Both the position numbers and the translations under genes were made by a program. The notes below the pieces were generated by a model. It was not told the origin of the DNA, did no database searches, and was given only the letters and a program-made list of their open reading frames with translations. Of a stretch of 51,135 bases of DNA, positions 26,242 through 34,179 are shown piece by piece; position 1 is the first letter of the stretch, and each line of letters opens with the position of its first letter. Source of the stretch: JAYEIA01 sp964472505 (GTDB lineage: Bacteria > Bacteroidota > Bacteroidia > Bacteroidales > JAADGE01); contig CAYYQW010000022.1 in the NCBI GenBank assembly GCA_964472505.1, forward strand, positions 1-51,135. Direction: 5' to 3'.

Positions 26242-27150
26242 TTAAAAAATCTCATCTTCATCACCAAAAAAGACTTCGTTTCCTTCCGAAGAATAACCTT
26301 CAAAACCTTCTCCTGCTTCGGGTTCAGGAATAGTTACTGTAAAAACAGAACCTTTTCCTACGGAACTTTCGATATTGATATCCCCATCAAACAGCTCAAT
26401 AAAAGCTTTTACTACAGAAAGCCCGAGGCCGTGCCCACGATTAACGGAATTTATTCCGGTATCTAAACGTGTAAATCTGTCGAAAATAATTTCTTTATTT
26501 TTTTCGGATATGCCTATTCCGTAATCTCTGACAGAAACCACAAGCGATGTATTTACCCTATTTATCACAATATCAATTTTGGCTCCTTTGCTGAATTTTA
26601 TAGCATTGCTTATAAGGTTTGAAAAAATCAGTTTAAGTTTTTCAGGGTCTGTTCTAAAATAAAAAGTAGCATCATCCTGTTCTGCAACTTTATTGGTAAC
26701 TACGGGTTTTAAACGCTTGGAAGCCAAATCGTTTTCAAAATCATCCAAGACTCCTTGAACAAGCTGAATTACATCAACATTGGATATCTGCGGAAATACT
26801 TGTCCGGCTTCAATCTGTGCTGCGGCAAAAATGTTTTTTAATTGGAAGTCCAAATTGTGAGCTTCCACAAAAATCAGTTTTGCCATGTATTTAGCTTTGT
26901 CCCAATCGTTTTCTTTAACCTCAAGAATTGTTCGGGATAGCCCTAATACGGAAGCAAACGGATTTACAATTTCATTGTTAATGTTTGCAATGAAATTGCT
27001 TTTCAATTGTTCGGATGCCTGCAATTTTGCATTGACCTCTTTCAACTCATCAGTAAGATCTTGAAGTCCGGATATTGCAGCTTCCTTTTCTTCAAAACGT
27101 TTTCTAAGCTCTTCAAGAAGTACTGCGTCTGTGATTTTCTTATTGCTCAT
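26242..27150 (-). CDS. Histidine kinase-like protein lacking the phospho-accepting His
   Basis: This 302-residue soluble protein has an N-terminal coiled coil (about 8-48), a dimerisation helix pair of HisKA type and an intact HATPase_c domain (NLISNAIKFS, RDYGIGIS, GHGLGLS). In the H box, where active kinases have NISHE-RTP, it reads NINNEIVNP: the His position is Asn59 and the Arg-Thr is Val-Asn. It should bind ATP but cannot autophosphorylate at the usual site. It sits between cheR and cheD with 4- and 12-base gaps, so it belongs to the chemotaxis system, perhaps as a phosphatase, scaffold or allosteric partner. Confidence 0.88.
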   Translation of the reverse strand: MSNKKITDAVLLEELRKRFEEKEAAISGLQDLTDELKEVNAKLQASEQLKSNFIANINNEIVNPFASVLGLSRTILEVKENDWDKAKYMAKLIFVEAHNLDFQLKNIFAAAQIEAGQVFPQISNVDVIQLVQGVLDDFENDLASKRLKPVVTNKVAEQDDATFYFRTDPEKLKLIFSNLISNAIKFSKGAKIDIVINRVNTSLVVSVRDYGIGISEKNKEIIFDRFTRLDTGINSVNRGHGLGLSVVKAFIELFDGDINIESSVGKGSVFTVTIPEPEAGEGFEGYSSEGNEVFFGDEDEIF

Positions 27151-27154
27151 ACTG

Positions 27155-28027
27155 TTATGTATTAACTTTTTGAAATACTGTTTGTTGTATATATTTTAGC
27201 GGCACATTGAGACCGGTGATGGATTCGGAATGCCCGAAAAAGAAAAAACCGCCTACTTTTAAATGCCTGCAAAGTTTATTGATGACTTGCTCTTGTGTTT
27301 CGCGATTAAAATAAATCAGTACGTTTCTGCAAAAAATTATATCAAATTTTTTATGTACGGAAAAATCATCATCCATGAAATTAAGCCTGGCATAAGAGGT
27401 CTTTTTCCGGATTCCGGGAATTAATCGAACCAACTGTTGATCATGATTTTTGCTTCTCAAGAGATACCTGCGCTTCATATCGGGCGGGATTATTTCGGCT
27501 ATCTTCTCTGTATATACAGCTTGTTTTGCTTTTTTGAGCACAATGGTTGATATGTCGGTACCGAAAATATGGTAATCAAAGCCATGATTCTGACGCAAAA
27601 ACTCTTCAAAAACCATGGCAAGTGTGTACACCTCTTCGCCGCTTGAACAGCCGGCACTCCATAAATCTATGTGTCGTCCGCCGGCTTCGTAAAACTCGGG
27701 CAAATAGCGTTTTGTAAGAAACTCAAAATGTGCGGGTTCTCTAAAAAAATCTGTTTTATTGGTAGAAACCACATCCATCATGTGAACCAGCTCCACATTC
27801 GGTTCTTTTTCAAAAGCATATTTTAAATACTCTTCATAAGACGGAATTTGAAGATGCCGCAGGCGCTTTTGCAAACGGCTTTGCAGCATAATCCGCTTTT
27901 CAGGCGGCATTTTTATCCCGTAGTTTCCCTGAATAAAAGATTGTAAACGCAAAAAGTCTTTTTCTGACAGTTTTGCATCAAAAATCTTATTCAGATGCCG
28001 GTTCGTATCTTTTTTATTATTTTCCAA
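27155..28027 (-). CDS. cheR: Chemotaxis protein methyltransferase CheR
   Basis: CheR methylates receptor glutamates with S-adenosylmethionine. The 290 residues hold the helical CheR_N domain (about 15-75) and the SAM-binding domain with DLWSAGCSSGEEVYTLAM near 140-157 and FDIIFCRNVLIYFN near 229-242. Length agrees with E. coli CheR (286). The gene starts 3 bases after the stop of the receptor gene upstream, whose acidic C-terminal tail ends in a plausible CheR-docking pentapeptide (DFEKF). No TPR extension is present. Confidence 0.95.
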   Translation of the reverse strand: MENNKKDTNRHLNKIFDAKLSEKDFLRLQSFIQGNYGIKMPPEKRIMLQSRLQKRLRHLQIPSYEEYLKYAFEKEPNVELVHMMDVVSTNKTDFFREPAHFEFLTKRYLPEFYEAGGRHIDLWSAGCSSGEEVYTLAMVFEEFLRQNHGFDYHIFGTDISTIVLKKAKQAVYTEKIAEIIPPDMKRRYLLRSKNHDQQLVRLIPGIRKKTSYARLNFMDDDFSVHKKFDIIFCRNVLIYFNRETQEQVINKLCRHLKVGGFFFFGHSESITGLNVPLKYIQQTVFQKVNT

Positions 28028-28030
28028 ATC

Positions 28031-30094
28031 TTAAAATTTCTCAAAATCATCATCCGACACATTATTATCGTCTAAATTATAGTCATACCCTTGTTTATCC
28101 GTCTTTCCGTCAGGTTTTTGAGAACCGGCTTGTTTGTCGTCATCATCATCCGAGAATGACTCAAAACTATCATCGGTATCATCGTCATCCGCAAAATTGC
28201 CGGTATGAAAGCCGGTGGTTTCCGACTCTCTGAATTCATCCAAATTCAAGTCAGCATCTGCCTCAACTTGGGCGTCATCAGACATTTGATAGTATGCTAC
28301 AATATTCTTAAGCATTTCCGACTGGCTTACAAGCTCTTCGGCATTGGTAGCCATTTCTTCGGCAACAGCTGCATTTTGCTGTGTTACTTTGTTTAGCTGC
28401 TCTACTCCGCCGTTAACCTGTTCTACTCCGTGTTTTTGTTCTTTACCGGCTGTGGTAATTTGTTTTACCATATCTACGGCACCTTCCATTTTCCTGACAA
28501 TATCCGTTAATTCCTTATTGGATTTTTCCGAAATGGAAACACCGGTTTCGGTAGCATCTCTAATATCAATGGCTGCGGTACGGCTTTTTTCTGCCAATTC
28601 TCTAATTTCTCTTGCAATTACCGAAAAGCCTTCGCCGGCTTCTCCGGCATTGGCCGCTTCTACTGAGGCATTTAAAGCCAAAATATTAGTCTGCTTGGCT
28701 ATTTGGTCAACAATACGGATTTTCTCATCAATACTTTTCATTAAATCGGCCGTCTTTTTAACCGACTTGCTGCCTTCATAAACGGATGCTGATGCCAAGA
28801 ATATTTCTTTTTCGGTTATTTGCGCATTATTATTATTATTTTCAATATTAGCGGACATTTCTTCCATGGAAGCCGAAACCTCTTCAACCGATGCTGCTTG
28901 CTCTGACGAACCTTGCGAAACATTTTGAGAAGTATGGTTCAACTGATCACCGGCATAATATACATTCTCGGCAGAAGATTTTAATGATGCCAAATCATTA
29001 CTAATTTTTGTAAAGGCTTTATTTAAAGTTTTACTGAGGAAACCTATTTCATCATTTGCTTTGCTTTGATATAAAGTGCGCAAGTCGCCCTTACTTAATT
29101 CTTGTGTAACTTTGGTCATGGCTTTAATGGGTTTTCCAACAAAAGCTCTAATCAAAAAATACGAGAAAACAAATACAAGGATAAGCCAAAATACTTCAAT
29201 GAGAAGAATGGACTGCAAAAGTGATTGTCTGTCCTGCAATGGACTCACATTGGTAATAAGCATAAGTGTTGTGCCAATTTTTTCACCGTTATAAGCTTCT
29301 AAGGGAAACGCAAAAAAGGATTTTCCGTTCTTTTCCAAAAAAGTATTTTCTTCCATTCCGCTTGCGAGGAGATCCTCATCTATGCTTTCATCAAGTTTTT
29401 CATTATTCGCATCCCCTATAAAATCGCCAACTACAGCTTTATTACCGGTGAAAGAGTCGGTATCATCCGTCTTTATAAAAACAGACGTTTGAGCAGTTGA
29501 GTCATCCAAGCGCTCACGAATATATGATAAAGGCAGATAGGTTTCAACAAACCCTAAAACAGTACCGTTGCGTGAATGCACCGGTGATATTCCGAAAACG
29601 ACCACATTCCCGTTTACTTTGTCTATACCCAATAACGGCTTGTCAGTTGCACTTGCGGAGACCAAGCTATTTAATCGTTCTGCATTAAAAATCTCGGCCC
29701 TCATTTTTCCGGTGGTATGTAAAAGCGTTCCTGAAGCTCGGTAGAAATTCAGACGATAAGGCATTTCTTTATCTGCAATCCCTTTATGCATTGATTTCTT
29801 ATTGGCGTACAAGGATTGTAAGACGCTACGCGCCGAATCATCCGAAAGTCTGTACATGCTTTCTAACTGATTTCCGCAATAAGATTCAGCAATCAGAAGT
29901 GATTCAAAAGCAAGATGCTCCACCTCTTGGTTAAAAACTTTTTGCTTTTGTTCCAGTTCTTTTTGAAAGTGCTCATTGAATAAAGTTTTGGCATACATAC
30001 TTACCATAACGTAAAGAACACTTGCCGAAATAAGCATAAAGAGTATAATCGGAATAATTATTTTAAATTCTATTTTTTGCGTTATTCTGCTCAT
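28031..30094 (-). CDS. Methyl-accepting chemotaxis protein with a long acidic C-terminal tail
   Basis: This 687-residue receptor has TM1 (about 12-34), an extracytoplasmic sensor of about 255 residues that looks like a double Cache domain (dCache_3-like), TM2 (about 296-318), HAMP (319-370) and the MCP signalling hairpin with tip IAKQTNILALNASVEAANAG (465-484). The last 80 residues are unusual: a strongly Asp-rich, low-complexity tail (stretches such as DDDDTDD and SDDDDDK) ending in DFEKF. That end resembles the aromatic-x-x-Phe docking pentapeptide (NWETF type) used by CheR/CheB, and cheR is the next gene. Confidence 0.92.
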   Translation of the reverse strand: MSRITQKIEFKIIIPIILFMLISASVLYVMVSMYAKTLFNEHFQKELEQKQKVFNQEVEHLAFESLLIAESYCGNQLESMYRLSDDSARSVLQSLYANKKSMHKGIADKEMPYRLNFYRASGTLLHTTGKMRAEIFNAERLNSLVSASATDKPLLGIDKVNGNVVVFGISPVHSRNGTVLGFVETYLPLSYIRERLDDSTAQTSVFIKTDDTDSFTGNKAVVGDFIGDANNEKLDESIDEDLLASGMEENTFLEKNGKSFFAFPLEAYNGEKIGTTLMLITNVSPLQDRQSLLQSILLIEVFWLILVFVFSYFLIRAFVGKPIKAMTKVTQELSKGDLRTLYQSKANDEIGFLSKTLNKAFTKISNDLASLKSSAENVYYAGDQLNHTSQNVSQGSSEQAASVEEVSASMEEMSANIENNNNNAQITEKEIFLASASVYEGSKSVKKTADLMKSIDEKIRIVDQIAKQTNILALNASVEAANAGEAGEGFSVIAREIRELAEKSRTAAIDIRDATETGVSISEKSNKELTDIVRKMEGAVDMVKQITTAGKEQKHGVEQVNGGVEQLNKVTQQNAAVAEEMATNAEELVSQSEMLKNIVAYYQMSDDAQVEADADLNLDEFRESETTGFHTGNFADDDDTDDSFESFSDDDDDKQAGSQKPDGKTDKQGYDYNLDDNNVSDDDFEKF

Positions 30095-30095
30095 T

Positions 30096-32000
30096 TTATT
30101 CGGTTTTAAAGATTGTAACGAGTTGATTCAATTCTACTACTTGTTTCTGTAAGGCCGAAGCCTTGTCGGATATATTGGATGCAAAAGCTGAATTTTGCTG
30201 TAATACCTGATTCAAACTGTTAATGGCTGAATTTATCTGATTGGCACTAAGGGTTTGCTCTTTGCCGGCATCCGATATTCTTGACATTAGTTCTGATGCA
30301 TTTATAATTTTTGGTGCCAAGTTTTTTAGAGAGTTAGCTGATTCTTTCGAGACTTTAACACTCTCACCGGTGAGATTCAAAATTTCATCGGCTGATTTTT
30401 GTGATTTTTCGGCCAAATTTCTGATTTCTCTTGCGATAGTTGTAAAGCCTGAGCCGTACTCTCCGGCATGTGCTGCTTCTATGGCTGTGTTTAAAGACAA
30501 TATATGTACTTGAAATGCTATTTCATTAATCACTTCAATCTTTTCTGCGATTAAACCCATAATTTCCTCGGTTTGAAGCACACTTTTCTCCGAGCTTTCA
30601 GCATCCGAAGCCGCTCTCACGGAGACTTCTCTGGTATCTGCGGAATGTTTTGAATTTTCTTCAATACTGGTAACCATCAGTTCCATAGACGATGCGATCT
30701 CTTCGGCTGAAGAAGCTTGTTGATTGGTGTTGTCGTTCAACTTGTCTGAGGTATGTTCCAAAAAGTCACTGCTGTCGGAGAGTGATTCCGACATTTTTTG
30801 GACTTTCTCTATGATGCTGCGAAACTTTTCGCTCATTTCATTTAAATATTTGCCCAACTGAGCGATTTCATCATTACCTTTAACTTCTAATTTTGAAGTC
30901 AGGTCGCCTTTTGAAATTTGTTCAGCAAAACGAATGCCGTCTTTAATAGGTTTTGTAATCAAAGCCGCTATTCTGAAAACTAAAAAAACCATTATGACAA
31001 GTCCTGCAAGTCCTATCAAAATTGCTTGCCATGCAGCGTCTCCGGCTTCTTTATTGATGCTTGAAATCGGAACTGATATTCCGAGCATCCATGGTTTTAT
31101 GACATCGGAACCCATTTCAACAGCAGCAAAAGCGACAAACTCTTCTTCCCCTTCTTCTGTTATGACTATGGTTGAAAAATTCCGCCCTTTAGCTATTTCT
31201 TCTTTAATATCAAGGGCCTTTCCTTGAATATTATCTACAAATTTTCCGTGCAAAGATTCGTTCTCGTGGGCAATGTATCTTCCTCCGGCAGATATCAGAT
31301 AAGCTTCGGAATTCATGTAATTATCTATGCCGTAAACAATATCTGTAATGCTGCTTAATGTAACATCAATTCCGACCAGACCGATATATTTCCCGTCTTT
31401 TCTTATGGGTATGCCGGTGCTTGTCATCCAGACACTGTCTTGGTCGCCTACGGCATCCACATAAGGCTCAACAATTAAATCTGTATTTCCTTCGTGTATG
31501 CTTTTATATAAGCCGGCCTCTCCGCCCTTATCAAGATATTCAATTATTGTTTCTAATTGTCCGCCTTGTTCCGAGAAAAATGCCGTTACACGGCTTCTTC
31601 CGTATTCGTTTCTCCAGCCGGTTTTGTAGCTGAACAGTTGTCGGCTAAGCCATACGGCATGAAAATCCGGATTACTTTCCAGTACTTTTTCAACAGCTTT
31701 GTCATCAAACTTTTGAAAAGCAGTTGAATCATTAAGTGCTGTTCCTTCAAGTAAGTCTCCCAGTGTCTTCGACACATTGTAATAACGTACTAATTCCGTA
31801 CCGACTTTGTTGGCGTTTTGTACAGCCAGTGATTGTAAATAATTTTTGGTATCATCTAAACGAATCGTATAAATACGATTAATAAAATAACCGACAGCCA
31901 AAAAATACAGTAAGCCTACTCCAATAAGCACGGGTAACAAAATTTTGTACCTTAACTTCTTGATTCGTTTTAAAAGCCTTAAATTAATCATCGATTTCAT
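30096..32000 (-). CDS. Methyl-accepting chemotaxis protein with dCache sensor
   Basis: This 634-residue receptor has TM1 (about 19-41), a large extracytoplasmic dCache_1-type sensor (about 45-325, with segments TSTGIPIRKDGKYIGLVGID and LISAGGRYIAHENE), TM2 (about 328-349), HAMP and a methyl-accepting hairpin whose tip reads IAFQVHILSLNTAIEAAHAG. The canonical QTN of the tip is QVH here, a departure in a region that contacts CheA/CheW. There is no C-terminal pentapeptide. One base separates it from the next receptor gene. dCache domains usually bind small organic ligands, but the ligand is not predictable here. Confidence 0.93.
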   Translation of the reverse strand: MKSMINLRLLKRIKKLRYKILLPVLIGVGLLYFLAVGYFINRIYTIRLDDTKNYLQSLAVQNANKVGTELVRYYNVSKTLGDLLEGTALNDSTAFQKFDDKAVEKVLESNPDFHAVWLSRQLFSYKTGWRNEYGRSRVTAFFSEQGGQLETIIEYLDKGGEAGLYKSIHEGNTDLIVEPYVDAVGDQDSVWMTSTGIPIRKDGKYIGLVGIDVTLSSITDIVYGIDNYMNSEAYLISAGGRYIAHENESLHGKFVDNIQGKALDIKEEIAKGRNFSTIVITEEGEEEFVAFAAVEMGSDVIKPWMLGISVPISSINKEAGDAAWQAILIGLAGLVIMVFLVFRIAALITKPIKDGIRFAEQISKGDLTSKLEVKGNDEIAQLGKYLNEMSEKFRSIIEKVQKMSESLSDSSDFLEHTSDKLNDNTNQQASSAEEIASSMELMVTSIEENSKHSADTREVSVRAASDAESSEKSVLQTEEIMGLIAEKIEVINEIAFQVHILSLNTAIEAAHAGEYGSGFTTIAREIRNLAEKSQKSADEILNLTGESVKVSKESANSLKNLAPKIINASELMSRISDAGKEQTLSANQINSAINSLNQVLQQNSAFASNISDKASALQKQVVELNQLVTIFKTE

Positions 32001-32012
32001 ATTCTTCCTGCC

Positions 32013-33521
32013 TTAAGTTGTGAAATGTTCAATCATTTCTTTCAACATTTTAATTTGTTCTTTCATATCTGCTGCATTTTCTGCTAAATTTTGAGCAGAT
32101 GAAGCATTTTGCCGGGCTGTATTATTTAATTCACCCACAGACAGATTTACTTGTTTTGCACTGTTTTCCTGCTCGTGCCCGGCCGTAACAAAATTGACAA
32201 CAAAACCGTATGTTTTCTCAATGCCTTCCAATAAGCTTTTAAAGAGTTCTTGCGACTGATCAGCCGTTGCAATACTTTTTCCTGAAAGCTCGCCAATGGA
32301 AGCTGCCGAGAGTTTACTTTTTTCGGCCAGCTCACCAATTTCTGCCGCTACTACGGCAAAGCCTTTACCGGCTTCGCCGGCTCTGGAAGCCTCTATGGAT
32401 GCATTTAAAGAAAGAATATTGGTTTGATAAGCAACATCAGAAATCACATTAATTTTTTTTGCAATAAGTTTTAGCATTTCCGCTGCTTCATTTATCTTTT
32501 TCTGACCGCTTTCGGCACTTTCTGTAAGCTTTTCGGCTGTAGTTTCTGTTTCATTAGCGCTGCTGATATTGGCAGTAATCGAAGCCAGCATTTCTTCCAT
32601 TGCAGCCATAACCTGCTCTACCGATGCTGCTTGTTGCGATGTGCCTTCGGATATTTTGTGTGCATCGGAATCAATTTCCGAAGCGGAATTTATAAATTCT
32701 TCTATACTTTCGGCAACACTTTCAATTACGTTTTGAAGTATTACCGTCATTTTATTCATAGAATCAATTAAACTGCCAAATTCATCCTTACGCTTCAAGT
32801 CCAGGTTTTGTGTTAAATCTCCTTCATATATGCGTTTTGTCATGCCCTCAATAAAAGCAACCGGCTTTGTAATATCTCTTATTATCAGCCACATAAGTAG
32901 TATAATAACAATAAATGCTGCTATAAATAAAATAATACTGCCTGCCGCCATATTTTGCACCAATTTATATATATCTTCAAACTTCTTGTTTGTTTTTACC
33001 TGCTCAGATAAATCAGTAAGCAAACGGTGCATCTCATTATATTTTGGAACTAAGTCATTCAAAAACAGGTTTTGAATACGGTTTTCCGACAGGTTGCTTT
33101 CATTTACACAATAACTGTTAAACTGCTGTGCGGCTTTGTGCAATTCCACGTGTGCCGAATCGGTTTGAGCTAAAAGCGCTTTCAAATCCGGGCGCTGTCT
33201 GATTGCATTTTCATAGCCTTCACCGGCAAACCATTTGCCGAAAGCACAGGTTTTGTATGACTCTTCTGTTATATACATAGAGTCACGCATGGTTTTGGAA
33301 ATAACCCTTTGCGACATTTCAGTCATCCAATTTTGATGTTTTATTTTTATGGAACTTATTTCATTATGAAGGGCCTGTTCATAAGAAAGCGTTTCCAGAA
33401 AACGGATATTTTTATTCATTCGAACTATCGTCCAAGCAAATAAGAGTATAAAAAAGCCTAAAATTACCCCCGTATATAGGAATAATTTATGTTTAACTTT
33501 TAAATTACTTATAAATCTCAT
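32013..33521 (-). CDS. Methyl-accepting chemotaxis protein with an extracytoplasmic CZB-like domain
   Basis: This 502-residue receptor has TM1 (about 12-33), a compact extracytoplasmic region (34-185), TM2 (about 190-214), HAMP and the methyl-accepting hairpin with tip VAYQTNILSLNASIEASRAG. The sensor carries His62 (KHQNW), Cys92 (KTCAFGKWF), His124 and His128 (AHVELH). This is the H-C-H-H zinc pattern of the CZB domain, with the CxxGKW-type core, set inside a four-helix-like sensor. CZB domains are mostly cytoplasmic and C-terminal, so this placement between the membrane helices is notable. It may sense zinc or redox-active chlorine species. Confidence 0.9.
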   Translation of the reverse strand: MRFISNLKVKHKLFLYTGVILGFFILLFAWTIVRMNKNIRFLETLSYEQALHNEISSIKIKHQNWMTEMSQRVISKTMRDSMYITEESYKTCAFGKWFAGEGYENAIRQRPDLKALLAQTDSAHVELHKAAQQFNSYCVNESNLSENRIQNLFLNDLVPKYNEMHRLLTDLSEQVKTNKKFEDIYKLVQNMAAGSIILFIAAFIVIILLMWLIIRDITKPVAFIEGMTKRIYEGDLTQNLDLKRKDEFGSLIDSMNKMTVILQNVIESVAESIEEFINSASEIDSDAHKISEGTSQQAASVEQVMAAMEEMLASITANISSANETETTAEKLTESAESGQKKINEAAEMLKLIAKKINVISDVAYQTNILSLNASIEASRAGEAGKGFAVVAAEIGELAEKSKLSAASIGELSGKSIATADQSQELFKSLLEGIEKTYGFVVNFVTAGHEQENSAKQVNLSVGELNNTARQNASSAQNLAENAADMKEQIKMLKEMIEHFTT

Positions 33522-33572
33522 AAAATTCTTGCTTAGCGATTATGAATATCAAATATAATAATGCTTCTAATT

Positions 33573-34061
33573 TTAGGACTCATCTTCAGGTGAAACATCT
33601 TTAATTTCGCGAAGCTCGTCCAGTGTGAAAACTTTGTCAATGTTGAGAACCAGTACAAATTTATCTTCTAATTTGAAGGTTCCCTGCACAAGCTCCGACT
33701 TGTATTTACCGCCGATAGCAGGTGCTTGGGTAAGTTTATCTCCTGAGAGATCAATAACGGTACCCGGTTCATCAACCAATGCTCCGACTTCAGCCTTTTC
33801 TCCGGCTATATCTACCGAAAAGACAATAATAACGGTGGTTTTGCCTATTTCAACAGGTGACATTCCAAACTTCATTCGTGTATCCACAATCGGGAGTACT
33901 TCGCCTCTTACGTTTACAACACCTTTCATATACTCCGGGGATCTGGGTACGGGAGTTATCGGAAGCATTTCGAGAATATTTACCGCTTTGTCAATGGTAG
34001 CTGCAAAGTGTTCTGTTCCCAGACGAAAAGTTAAGTATGTATTCTGATCATTCGCTTTCAT
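33573..34061 (-). CDS. cheW: Chemotaxis coupling protein CheW
   Basis: CheW bridges chemoreceptors and CheA in the signalling array. The 162-residue protein has the CheW beta-barrel pattern: TFRLGTEHFAATIDKAVNIL, PEYMKGVVNVRGEVLPIVD (the receptor-contact stretch), and VGALVDEPGTVIDL. An acidic C-terminal tail (VSPEDES) follows the barrel. It lies between cheA (118-base gap) and the receptor genes (51-base gap). It is the only CheW visible here. Confidence 0.95.
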   Translation of the reverse strand: MKANDQNTYLTFRLGTEHFAATIDKAVNILEMLPITPVPRSPEYMKGVVNVRGEVLPIVDTRMKFGMSPVEIGKTTVIIVFSVDIAGEKAEVGALVDEPGTVIDLSGDKLTQAPAIGGKYKSELVQGTFKLEDKFVLVLNIDKVFTLDELREIKDVSPEDES

Positions 34062-34179
34062 AAGTGCTAAAGTTTATTAAAAAATTAAAAATCAATTATT
34101 TATGCTACCATAAAATAATTTTTCTTGATGTTCAAAGTACTTTATTATTTCGAAACATTCAATAATTGCTGCCGGCTTG

